Assembly (NCBI GenBank): GCA_964625525.1 | Contig: CAZVEE010000017.1 | Span: forward strand, 1 to 49,194 | Direction: 5' to 3' | Length of the DNA: 49,194 nucleotides | Origin: CAZVEE01 sp964625525 | Lineage (GTDB): Bacteria > Pseudomonadota > Alphaproteobacteria > JAJFIK01 | Shown: positions 19,460 to 27,338 of the stretch, piece by piece | How the letters are laid out: each line of letters starts with the position of its first letter | How positions within the stretch are numbered: the stretch's first letter is position 1 | Notes under the pieces: model-generated | Databases searched by the model: none | What the model saw: only the letters and a program-made list of their open reading frames with translations | Told to the model about the DNA's origin: nothing | Translations under genes and position numbers: made by a program

Positions 19460-20329
19460 ATGGCCCCCAGGCTGGAGGCCGGACCTGTGTCCCTCACGCT
19501 GGCGCCCGAGACGGGCGGCAGTGTGGCGGCATTCCGGGTTGGTGGGCGCGATATCATGCGGCCTGCTCCGGACGGGGCGGACGATGCGCTGGACATGGCG
19601 TGTTTCCCGCTGGTGCCGTTTTCCAATCGTATCGCACACGGACAGTTTTCCTGGCGGGGGCAGGCTATCAGCCTGCCTCCCACAATGGGTGATCATCCCC
19701 ATGCCATCCATGGGCAGGGCTGGCGGGCGGGCTGGGATGTGCTGCATGCGGGGCAGGTGATGGCAAAGCTTGGCTTTGCTCATGCGCCGGGCGCCTGGCC
19801 GTGGGCCTATGAGGCGCGGCAGAGTTTTCTCCTCGATGAGGCGGGCTTTACGCACACATTGGTGGTCGTGAACACCGCCGAGGCGGCGATGCCGGCCGGC
19901 CTGGGGGTGCATCCCTATTTTCCGCGAACGCCGGAGTGTCGTATCGAGGCGCGCTTGGCCGGGCGCTGGGAGACCACCGCGCAAGGGTTGCCGACGGAAC
20001 ACAGAGCCCTTGCGGCGGGGGAGCGTTTTGACAGTGGCCGCAGGGTCATGGACCTGACACTCGACCATGTGTTCACGGGCTGGACGCGGGAGGCGCGGAT
20101 CGTGTGGCCCGAATGGGGCTTGGCATTGGCGGTCGAGGCAAGCCCGCTGCTTGACCATCTGGTGCTCTATGTGCCACCGAGGGAGAGCTTCTTTTGTATC
20201 GAACCCGTCAGCCATATGACCGACGCATTCAATCGGATGGGTCCGGATGGTCCGGTGACGGGCGCGCGTGTCCTTGCGCCCGGTGAAGAGTTGGCCGCGC
20301 AGGTGCGCTACACGGTGCTCGCCGCCTGA
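19460..20329 (+). CDS. Aldose 1-epimerase (mutarotase)-family protein
   Basis: 289 residues of the galactose-mutarotase-like beta-sandwich. Seen are PFSNRIAHG (substrate Asn/Arg), HAIHGQGW with the first His, the second catalytic His in GLGVHPYF, the Asp in DHVFTGW and the catalytic Glu near FFCIEPVSHMTDAFN. The set is complete enough to predict interconversion of alpha and beta anomers of an aldose or sugar ester. It starts 4 bases after the P450 stop, so the two are almost certainly on one transcript; why an oxygenase and a sugar epimerase would be paired is not obvious, and simple operon convenience is possible. Confidence 0.88.
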   Translation: MAPRLEAGPVSLTLAPETGGSVAAFRVGGRDIMRPAPDGADDALDMACFPLVPFSNRIAHGQFSWRGQAISLPPTMGDHPHAIHGQGWRAGWDVLHAGQVMAKLGFAHAPGAWPWAYEARQSFLLDEAGFTHTLVVVNTAEAAMPAGLGVHPYFPRTPECRIEARLAGRWETTAQGLPTEHRALAAGERFDSGRRVMDLTLDHVFTGWTREARIVWPEWGLALAVEASPLLDHLVLYVPPRESFFCIEPVSHMTDAFNRMGPDGPVTGARVLAPGEELAAQVRYTVLAA

Positions 20330-20347
20330 CACCCGTGACGCCAGGGC

Positions 20348-20986
20348 TCAGTCTTGGGTGATGATCAGCGTGTAGTCGCCCCCGGCGCGGCTGTAATAGT
20401 CGCGCACACCGACATAGAAAACCGCATCCGCCGGCGTCTCGACCGTGTAGGACGTGTCCCCGCCGGCCGTCATGTTCGAGCGGTCGCCAATCCGCGCTTT
20501 ATCCGCTCTGTAACCATCCAGGCGCGGATGCAGAGTCGTGGAGCGGTTGGCGAGGGCGGTTTCCACCAAGCCGGTCAAATGCGTGAGCCGGTCTTCATAC
20601 GCGCGCGCATTGGCCTTGCACTCCAGAAAGCCCTCCGGGTCGATGCGCCCGCGCTCTAGCACCGTGCAGCAGGTCTTCAGGTTCAGCGCCGCCATCTGGG
20701 CTCGCTCGCTGAGATCGGCCACGGCCGTGCGCCCGAGCGCGACCTCGCCTTCGGTCTCCAGGAAGGCGATCTTGGTGGAGAGATTGAGTGCCGTCTGTTG
20801 AAAGATGCTGTCGCAGGGGGCCTGCTCGCCTTTCACCAGGTCCTAGCCGAGATACAGCACCGCCGGTCCGCACAGCGCCAGCACCAGCGCGGACACCGCG
20901 CAAAGCGGATTACCGAGGACCTTGTCTACCACGCTGTCGGTCTGTGATCCGCCGCGGTCGTCGTCAGGTCGCGTCCTGGCCATCAT
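20348..20986 (-). pseudogene. Small membrane protein gene interrupted by an in-frame TAG
   Basis: Read from the tandem ATGATG at 20986, the frame is 212 codons with a single in-frame TAG at 20843-20845 (codon 48). Before the stop lie a polar N-terminus rich in Asp/Arg and a membrane helix (CAVSALVLALCGPAVLYLG); after it the frame continues at once with a soluble part of about 163 residues having CCTVLERG, two other cysteines and a beta-rich end (GDTSYTVETPADAVFYVGVRDYY). A ribosome-like G-run precedes the ATG, so the original start is probably there; a GTG at 20836 could restart translation without the helix. I do not recognise the family. Nonsense mutation, sequencing error or readthrough are all possible. 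Confidence 0.65.
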
Positions 20987-21377
20987 CCCCCCCGCATGGG
21001 TGTTGTCGCCCCAATATGGTTCTCTTTAGCACTGATACACCCTCCGACGTGTGTCAATGGGGCGGATGGGGCCGGGGGCGTCTGACCATTCGGCAAGCCT
21101 GATGGCGAAAGCGAGGCATCATTTCGATACGGATGAAGCCCCATTCATCCACCGTGAACGGATCTGTGGCACACAGGAGCGCCATGGCGGTACCTCGCAA
21201 GGGGAGGGTCCATTCCAAATTGATACGCGTAAGGCCCAAAAATCGCCAAAAGGATGACAGCCGCTTAAGAATGGACGAAGTAGAGGCCGCTGGGAGTTAC
21301 CAATTTTACACGGCAGCCTTGGCACATATCGTGCACTCTGACTTTCGCTTTCTTGAGAGACAGCAGGAGCGTTTAGG
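20987..21377. other. Intergenic region upstream of the dynamin-like gene
   Basis: 391 bases without a convincing gene. It holds an imperfect inverted repeat TGATACAC-N8-GTGTGTCA (21033-21056), a TTGACA on the minus strand nearby that could serve the broken membrane gene, and the candidate promoter of the dynamin-like gene listed separately. A 61-codon minus-strand frame (21054-21239) has no clear ribosome site and I do not call it. Confidence 0.5.
21305..21332 (+). promoter_or_regulatory. Candidate sigma-70-type promoter of the dynamin-like gene
   Basis: TTTACA (21305-21310) and TATCGT (21327-21332) are separated by 16 bases, about 46 bases before the ATG at 21378. The -35 matches five of six consensus bases and the -10 four of six. 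Confidence 0.4.
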
Positions 21378-23768
21378 ATGAATACCTTCAACAGCCAGCA
21401 AACAGCGGCTCAGCAGTACCAGATTCGGATATCTCAAGCCCTCGCGCTGGCAGATGCGGCGCTCGACGTTGCGGGCTGTGAAGGCATTGAGGTTAAGCCG
21501 AAATATGTCGAAGCCCTGAAGAACGAGGTGGCGCCGCTGCGCTCGCTCATGACCGGGGGCGAGACGGACGAGTTCAAGATCGGCATTGTCGGCCTGGAGA
21601 ATGCAGGGAAAAGCACCTTCATCAATTCCTGGCTCGGTTTCGATCTGCTGCCCACGGACAGTAAGCGGGCCACCCATGCCCCGACCCAGATCCTTGCCGC
21701 CATGGATGGTCGGCAGATGCTGGCCATCGAGGTCTATACGGCCGACGAATTCGCGGAGCGCAAGCGCAAGCTCTTCGATAAGGCCAAGGATGACACCGTC
21801 GACGGCCGTAAGGCGAAAGCCGATCTGGAGTTCATCAACAAGCGGGAAAAAGAGCTGCTGGCGGTGATTGCCAAAGGTGATCAGTCGGCGGAATTCCGCG
21901 AGTATTCCGAAGTTAAAGACTTCCTGCACCGCTTCATCGCCGACCCGGCCTGTGCCATGGCGGTTAAGCAGGTGAAGCTGTACACAAACCATCTGGATGA
22001 TCTGGACGGCGTCATTCTCTATGATCTGCCGAGCCTGAATGCGGGTCTGGGTGTGGACGAGCTGTCGGAGCGCCGTGTGGTGCGCGAATGCGACATTGTC
22101 ATCGTTGTGCAAGACGCCAAGACGCCGACCATTACACCGGCGGAAAAGCACCTGGCCAAATATCTGCTGGCCGGGGAGGAGAGTGCGGCGCTGCCCGAGC
22201 GCATGTTCGTGTTCCTCAACGGGGCCGACCGTTGTGAATCGCGGGACCTGTGCCGCAAAAATCTGGACCTGGCGCAGAAGGAATGGAAGCGGGTCGCGAA
22301 CCTGCCGTCTGAAAACGTCATGATCGGCTCCAGCCTGCTGGGTTTGTTTGCCAGCGGGGGTTACCTGACCGAACAGACGCGCCGGGCCCATGGCGACGAG
22401 GAAGGGCTGCAGCAAAAGTCTGAGCATCTGCTGGAGTTTCTGCACCCGGACATCACCAAGATCACCGAAGCCACCTTCGGCGAGGCAGTGGACGAAGTGG
22501 CCGGTGTGTCGGACTTCCGCAAGCGGGTGAAGAACTTCTTGCGCGAAGAGCGTGTGGCGCTGTTCCGGACCAAATGTGATACGTCCGTGTTCGAAGTGCA
22601 GCGTTTGGCACAGATTATTCTGGAAACCGCGACATCCGTTTATTCCGATAACATCGAAACCGCCAAGAAGCGCGTGCAGGACACTTGGCGGTTGGAATTC
22701 GCCAAATGGCGGGCGGAATATGTGGAAGACGAAATCGAGGTCGCGGTGGATGAGGCGTTCACACGCCTGCACGATGCCAAGAACGCCAGCGCTGCTCTGT
22801 TTGAAAAGTATCAGGGGCTGATCGACAAGCACCTGAACCTGCATGGCCGGGAAGACGCCATCAAGGCGCGCATCTTTTCGCGCAAGGCCAGCAATTACAG
22901 CCACCCGGAATCGGCGAATGCGTCCTGGCGCCGGGAACTCAGTGCCGAGATCAAGCAGTCGCTTGACCTGCTCAGCACGGATTTGGCCGACTCGCTGTTT
23001 GATCAGCTTTCAGAACTTTTGGATTCGATGCAGTCCAAGCTGTGGAGCGATCCAAAAGTGGTTGAGATCCTGATCGGCACCCCGGAACTGTACCGGGCGC
23101 GTCTGAAGGCAGGGATCTATGCCTTGATCATGCGTTACTCGCGGCCGCTGGTGGAAGCGACGGTCATGTCGCCGCGGGACACCAAGCTGCGTCAGGATGT
23201 GAAGACAAAGCTGCGCAATGATTTGCAGGCATTGTCTAACTATGCCGAACGCGGCTTTGACTACTCGGCCTTCTCGGCCACGGCTGGCGATATGGGCCCG
23301 GAAGGGCGCCTGGCGGAGATCCTGGATCTGCGTCGCACCGAGGACGAGGACGCGGAAACGCGCCGGAACGACTTTGAAGACCTGCTGAGCTTCATCGACC
23401 GTCCGGGCTTTGCCCAGTGCCTTGCCGCGCGCCAGTCGAGCCAGGAAGACCCGGCCGAGTGGTTTGAGGAAGTCGAGAAAGAAGTGAAGGACGATCTGGC
23501 CTTCATGGAGAGCTTCCTGCGTAAGGAGATCTTCCTCGCCTCCGGTATCACGGAGTTCCGCGAGCAGGAGTTCCGCCGCCTGCGTGATGACTTCAGCGAA
23601 GGCGAGCCTTACTGGGAAGGCATCATCGACAATGCCTATGAGCGTCAGGAGCCGGAACTGCTGCGGTCATTGCCGGCGCATCTGAAGGCTGATGAGCAGT
23701 TCAAGACTGTCTCGAATGCCATCGCCAACCTGAAGCAGGCTCTGAACGACTCGGTGATGATGCAGTAA
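21378..23768 (+). CDS. Dynamin-like GTPase
   Basis: 796 residues. The GTPase head has a P-loop G-L-E-N-A-G-K-S-T at 72-80 and a switch-I Thr in THAPTQ (about 99-103). The G3 position reads D-L-P-S at 216-219 instead of DLPG, and the G4 position reads N-G-A-D at 281-284 instead of T/N-K-x-D, so nucleotide specificity may be altered. The remaining 500 residues are predicted long helices, as in dynamin stalks, with an acidic stretch near 650 (RRTEDEDAETRRND) and no clear membrane helix or paddle. Bacterial dynamins remodel membranes, and several protect against phage or envelope stress. It is a single gene, not the usual tandem pair; GAGCG lies before the ATG. Confidence 0.82.
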   Translation: MNTFNSQQTAAQQYQIRISQALALADAALDVAGCEGIEVKPKYVEALKNEVAPLRSLMTGGETDEFKIGIVGLENAGKSTFINSWLGFDLLPTDSKRATHAPTQILAAMDGRQMLAIEVYTADEFAERKRKLFDKAKDDTVDGRKAKADLEFINKREKELLAVIAKGDQSAEFREYSEVKDFLHRFIADPACAMAVKQVKLYTNHLDDLDGVILYDLPSLNAGLGVDELSERRVVRECDIVIVVQDAKTPTITPAEKHLAKYLLAGEESAALPERMFVFLNGADRCESRDLCRKNLDLAQKEWKRVANLPSENVMIGSSLLGLFASGGYLTEQTRRAHGDEEGLQQKSEHLLEFLHPDITKITEATFGEAVDEVAGVSDFRKRVKNFLREERVALFRTKCDTSVFEVQRLAQIILETATSVYSDNIETAKKRVQDTWRLEFAKWRAEYVEDEIEVAVDEAFTRLHDAKNASAALFEKYQGLIDKHLNLHGREDAIKARIFSRKASNYSHPESANASWRRELSAEIKQSLDLLSTDLADSLFDQLSELLDSMQSKLWSDPKVVEILIGTPELYRARLKAGIYALIMRYSRPLVEATVMSPRDTKLRQDVKTKLRNDLQALSNYAERGFDYSAFSATAGDMGPEGRLAEILDLRRTEDEDAETRRNDFEDLLSFIDRPGFAQCLAARQSSQEDPAEWFEEVEKEVKDDLAFMESFLRKEIFLASGITEFREQEFRRLRDDFSEGEPYWEGIIDNAYERQEPELLRSLPAHLKADEQFKTVSNAIANLKQALNDSVMMQ

Positions 23769-23810
23769 TCCCCGACTTACGGCGTCTACGCGAGACGACG
23801 TCCACACGAG

Positions 23811-23845
23811 AAACCCCGGCCGCGTGACTTGCGCGGCCGGGGTTT
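23811..23845. terminator. Bidirectional rho-independent terminator
   Basis: A perfect 14-base-pair stem, AAACCCCGGCCGCG with CGCGGCCGGGGTTT, closes a 7-base loop and ends in TTTT on the plus strand and AAA/TTT on the other. It separates the dynamin-like gene from the convergent OmpA-type gene. Confidence 0.92.
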
Positions 23846-23901
23846 TGCGTCTCCGGAGCCTGATGACAAGCCCTGCTAGGAGCAGAGCTTCGGTCATGGC
23901 C

Positions 23902-25002
23902 TCATTCGAATTTGATGACGATCTCGCTGCGCCGGTTCTCGCGGGATGCGACGCCGTCCGTCGTATTGACGCGCAGATCGCTCTCGCCCTTAGCCTCAAT
24001 CACGATGAGGGAGGCGGGCACGCCCTGGGCAATCAGAGCGTTACGCACGGCTTGGGCCCGGCGTTCGGACAAGCGCAGGTTATAGTCTGACGGGCCCGTG
24101 GTGTCCGTATGCCCTTCAATTCGGACCACCTCTGCGGTCCGTGTGCGGGTCGCGGCAGCGGCGCGATCGATCTTGTCCTGCTCCGTCGGCGTGATGCGGG
24201 CGCTATCAAGCGGGAAGTAGACAATTTCTCTCTGTGTGCGCGGCAGCACCGGGGCGGGCGCTGGCGGCGGAGGGGGCGCGGGCTGGGCCGCGGCCGGCAC
24301 TGGCGTGGGGGCTGGTGTGCGCACCGGCGCATCAGCACCGAACGTGTAGCGCAGGCCTGCCAACACTGCGTGATTGCGATAGTCGGCCTCAAGCTGGTCG
24401 ATGTCGTACTTGCCGGCGTCCAGATAACGATAGCGCAGGTCGGCGACGAGATTGTGAGTCACGTCCACGCCCACGCCGGCCGTCACTTGCCAGGCGAAAT
24501 TGGTTTGGGTTTCGTCGGCCTGAAAGGGGCCGCCAGGCAGGGTCACCGTGAAATCCGGTGAAATGCGCGCCGCACCCACGCCGGCCCCCACAAAGGGCTG
24601 CACCCGGTCATGGCCGATGTCGAAATCCCGGTACACGGTCGCCATGACCGTATAGGTGTCCACATCCCCGCCAAGAACGGCCGCGTTGTCCGCCGCATCC
24701 GTATCAAGGGTTTCATAGGTGGCGCCCAGTTCCGCCCGCCATTGCGGTTTGAACTCGGTCCCTACGGCCACGCCGCCGACCCAGCCATCATCCATATCCA
24801 GGTCCGCTTCGACGGGCCCTTCAATGTCGGTGTCCTGGCGGAAGATCCAGCCGCCTTCCCCCTTCACATAGATGTCTTCGTTCCAGGCGCTTCCATCCGA
24901 AGCACCGGATTGGCGTTCGCCGGCGTCCGCGCGATCCGCGATGACCGGTGATGTCGCCAACATGAGAGCCGCAATGCCAGCTCCGAGCTTCCAATGTGTC
25001 AT
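23902..25002 (-). CDS. OmpA-family outer-membrane protein
   Basis: 366 residues. A signal peptide (about 1-22, LMLATSPVIADRADA) is followed by an eight-stranded OmpA-like beta-barrel (about 45-235), a Pro/Ala linker (about 236-265) and a peptidoglycan-binding OmpA C-domain: IVYFPLDSARITP, the RIEGHTDTTGP motif, then LSERRAQAVRNAL and the closing RRSEIVIKF. The linker-plus-C-domain architecture is that of OmpA/Omp16-type proteins that tether the outer membrane to the wall. AGGGGACC lies 4 bases before the ATG. It is convergent with the dynamin-like gene and shares a terminator. Confidence 0.95.
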   Translation of the reverse strand: MTHWKLGAGIAALMLATSPVIADRADAGERQSGASDGSAWNEDIYVKGEGGWIFRQDTDIEGPVEADLDMDDGWVGGVAVGTEFKPQWRAELGATYETLDTDAADNAAVLGGDVDTYTVMATVYRDFDIGHDRVQPFVGAGVGAARISPDFTVTLPGGPFQADETQTNFAWQVTAGVGVDVTHNLVADLRYRYLDAGKYDIDQLEADYRNHAVLAGLRYTFGADAPVRTPAPTPVPAAAQPAPPPPPAPAPVLPRTQREIVYFPLDSARITPTEQDKIDRAAAATRTRTAEVVRIEGHTDTTGPSDYNLRLSERRAQAVRNALIAQGVPASLIVIEAKGESDLRVNTTDGVASRENRRSEIVIKFE

Positions 25003-25044
25003 ATTGGTCCCCTGGCGCGCACGTCGCGCTCATCCTTACAGCAG

Positions 25045-25073
25045 AATATGAGCGATCCCCCACGCCATTCCAA
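25045..25073 (-). promoter_or_regulatory. Candidate promoter of the OmpA-family gene
   Basis: On the minus strand TTGGAA (25068-25073) and CATATT (25045-25050) are 17 bases apart, 40-70 bases upstream of the start at 25002. Match to consensus is moderate. Confidence 0.35.
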
Positions 25074-25145
25074 CCGCTTTTTAGCTCAAACGTAATGCTG
25101 TGACGTCCATTACCGACCCTTCGATACTGTGATTGAGACATTTTC

Positions 25146-25238
25146 ATGAACATGCTGCAAGAAAAGGCAGGGTTTGCCCAAGTCTTCGGCATTGTCCTGC
25201 CGCTTTTGCTTATGGCTGGTCATATCCTTTATGGATAA
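25146..25238 (+). CDS. Possible 30-residue membrane small protein
   Basis: A 30-codon frame (ATG at 25146, TAA at 25236) would encode a peptide starting MNMLQEKAG and then a single hydrophobic helix VFGIVLPLLLMAGHILYG. The ribosome site is weak (GATTGAGACA) and nothing else supports it. It lies in the 341-base gap 25003-25343, which otherwise contains only the OmpA promoter region and the leader of the next gene. It could be a real single-pass microprotein or chance. Confidence 0.25.
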   Translation: MNMLQEKAGFAQVFGIVLPLLLMAGHILYG

Positions 25239-25343
25239 CGCCGATGGGTAATCGGTCCGTCGCGCGCTTGAACCGTGCCAATCCGGTCCCTAGGCTCTGG
25301 CGTTACGGCTTAGATCGCCGGGATTGGTCAAGGGGGCGTCAGG

Positions 25344-26129
25344 GTGGATCCGTATCTGTTCTATGTGCTGATGGGCATCACGGTTTTTGTGGCGTTTATC
25401 GTGCCGTTTCTGCCGCGCGATGTGATGGACCGGCATCTGTTGGCCGAGCCCAGTCGGGTGGGGCGCATCTTTCGCTATGTCTGTTTCGGGATTTTGCTGC
25501 TGTCGCTCGCGGGCGTGGTCGGGGCCGCGTATACGGGTGTGGGCTACGATCTGGTGCTGGTATTGGGCGTGATCGTGGTGACCATGGTCTTTCTGGCGCC
25601 CATGTCGCTGGTTGTGGAGGCCTATGCAGGCCGCGTTCGGGACCTAAAGCTTGGGTTCGTGGCTTATTGCGTGCTGCTGCTGCCGTTTTTGGCCTCTACG
25701 GGCGCTGAATTCAGCATTTACTTCCTGCGCACGGATGTGGACCCGCTCACCACGCCTAATTACGAGATCGTCGAAAGCGCCCGCGACATCGACTTTCGCT
25801 ATCACGACCGGCGGGAGGAAGGCGCGGCGTGTCCGCTGGACATGATCGACCGCGATGACGTGGTGCAACCGGACGGCAGCGTCATCCCCAACTCTTTCTT
25901 CCAGTATCAGGCGAACTGGTTCGACATGGTGCTGGAGTCCGCCACGCTCGGCTATTGGGAGACCTTCGGCTGCGAGATTTCGCGAGTCGAGGCGGATTCT
26001 CGCAATCTGACTGTCAATGCGATCCGCTGGATCGTCACATTGTCGGTGGAAGTGATCGTGGTGGGGCTGCTCCTGGCCATTTTCCGCGGCCCGCTGGCGA
26101 TGATCCTGGGGCTTCGACGCTCCGGCTGA
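25344..26129 (+). CDS. Hypothetical membrane protein with extracytoplasmic loop
   Basis: 261 residues. Four membrane helices occupy about 5-130 (VLMGITVFVAFIVPFLP, ILLLSLAGVVGAAY, LVLVLGVIVVTMVFLAP, AYCVLLLPFLAS), then an extended polar domain of about 95 residues (about 131-228) containing two Cys (ACPLD and FGCEI) that could form a disulfide, and a last helix (IVTLSVEVIVVGLLLAIF). The start is GTG. It ends 8 bases from the convergent M42 hydrolase gene. I do not recognise the family and see no functional motif. Confidence 0.7.
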   Translation: MDPYLFYVLMGITVFVAFIVPFLPRDVMDRHLLAEPSRVGRIFRYVCFGILLLSLAGVVGAAYTGVGYDLVLVLGVIVVTMVFLAPMSLVVEAYAGRVRDLKLGFVAYCVLLLPFLASTGAEFSIYFLRTDVDPLTTPNYEIVESARDIDFRYHDRREEGAACPLDMIDRDDVVQPDGSVIPNSFFQYQANWFDMVLESATLGYWETFGCEISRVEADSRNLTVNAIRWIVTLSVEVIVVGLLLAIFRGPLAMILGLRRSG

Positions 26130-26137
26130 GACCGGCT

Positions 26138-27280
26138 TCAGCCATCAAGGCCGGGCTGATCGGGAAAGCCCTTAGGGGGGCCCAGATCCACCCGGTCGCG
26201 GGCGACCGCCGGAGGCGTCTGCACATAAACGGTGAGCAGACGCGCCAGATGCACCAGCGCATCGATATTGGTGCGCTCATAGCCGTGGCTTGCATCTACT
26301 CCAAAGCACAGCAGCGCGGTGCGGATATCGTTGCCCGCTTCCAGGGCCGAGGCCGCATCGGCGCGGTAGAAGCGGAACACGTCGCGCTGGTGGGGGATGT
26401 TGTGGTCGCGGCAGAGCTGCAACAGCATGTGCGTCAGGTGATAGTCAAAGGGTCCGGTCTGGTCGCCCATGCTGATGGTGACGCCGAATTCGGAGGAATT
26501 CTGATCCGGCGCCGGCGTGGCATTGTCCACGGCGACCATTTCCGCCACGTCCTGGTGCAAAACCGCGGAGGCGCCCGAGCCGACTTCCTCGGAAATCGTG
26601 AACAGGAAATGACAGTCTACGGGCAGTGTCGGCTGTGCGATGGCAATGGCGTCAAGGGCCGCGAGCATGGTGGCGACGCCGGCCTTGTCGTCCAGGTGCC
26701 GGCTGTTGATGAAGCCGTGGGAACTGAACTCGGGCATGGGGTCGATCGCGACAATGTCGCCCACATGAAGACCCGCATTCATCAGATCAATGCGCGTGTG
26801 CACGGGCATGTCGAGGCGCACCTCGACGAAATCCCAGCCCACGTGGAGTGTGTCCACCTCGTCATTGTAGCGATGGCCCGACGCCTTCAGCGGCAGGATG
26901 GTGCCGCGAATATGGCCGTGATCGCAGAACACGCTGACCCGCGCCCCTTCGGCGAAGCGGGCCGACCACGTGCCGATGGGCCGCACGCTCAGGCGGCCAT
27001 TGTCTTTTAGAGCGATGACCTGAGCGCCGAGCGTGTCCACATGGCCGACCACGGCGCGGTCGGGGCTTTCCTGCACGCCTTTGAGATTGACGCGAATGGC
27101 GCCGCGGCGGGTGAGTTCATGCGTGAAGCCGCGCTCGCCGAGCCAATCGCAGATATGGTGCACGATGGTGTCGGTATAGCTGGCAGGGCTGGGGATCGCC
27201 AGGAGGGCGAGCAGGTCCTGTACCAACCGGTCGGGATCCACATCCAAGGGGCGGGCTATGTTCTGCTGCGGCGTGATCAC
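26138..27280 (-). CDS. NAGGN-system M42-family metallohydrolase
   Basis: 380 residues. Metal-ligand motifs of the M42/M20-like aminopeptidase fold are present: GHVDTLG near residue 80, SRHLDDKAG near 195, ISEEVGSGAS near 231 with the catalytic Glu pair, and the late ASHGYERT His. This is the third member of the conserved osmoprotectant trio and its exact role in N-acetylglutaminylglutamine amide metabolism (processing or turnover) is not established as far as I know. GTG start with AAGGAG 8-9 bases upstream. It follows ngg by 58 bases on the same transcript direction. Confidence 0.9.
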   Translation of the reverse strand: MITPQQNIARPLDVDPDRLVQDLLALLAIPSPASYTDTIVHHICDWLGERGFTHELTRRGAIRVNLKGVQESPDRAVVGHVDTLGAQVIALKDNGRLSVRPIGTWSARFAEGARVSVFCDHGHIRGTILPLKASGHRYNDEVDTLHVGWDFVEVRLDMPVHTRIDLMNAGLHVGDIVAIDPMPEFSSHGFINSRHLDDKAGVATMLAALDAIAIAQPTLPVDCHFLFTISEEVGSGASAVLHQDVAEMVAVDNATPAPDQNSSEFGVTISMGDQTGPFDYHLTHMLLQLCRDHNIPHQRDVFRFYRADAASALEAGNDIRTALLCFGVDASHGYERTNIDALVHLARLLTVYVQTPPAVARDRVDLGPPKGFPDQPGLDG

Positions 27281-27338
27281 GACTGCTGCTCCTTAGCGGC
27301 ATGATGAAGAAGCCCACACTCAAGCGGGCCGGGGCGGA

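Noticed and set aside
21054..21239. 61-codon minus-strand frame upstream of the dynamin-like gene
   Set aside because: No ribosome site, no recognisable motif; might be a gene fragment but cannot be supported.
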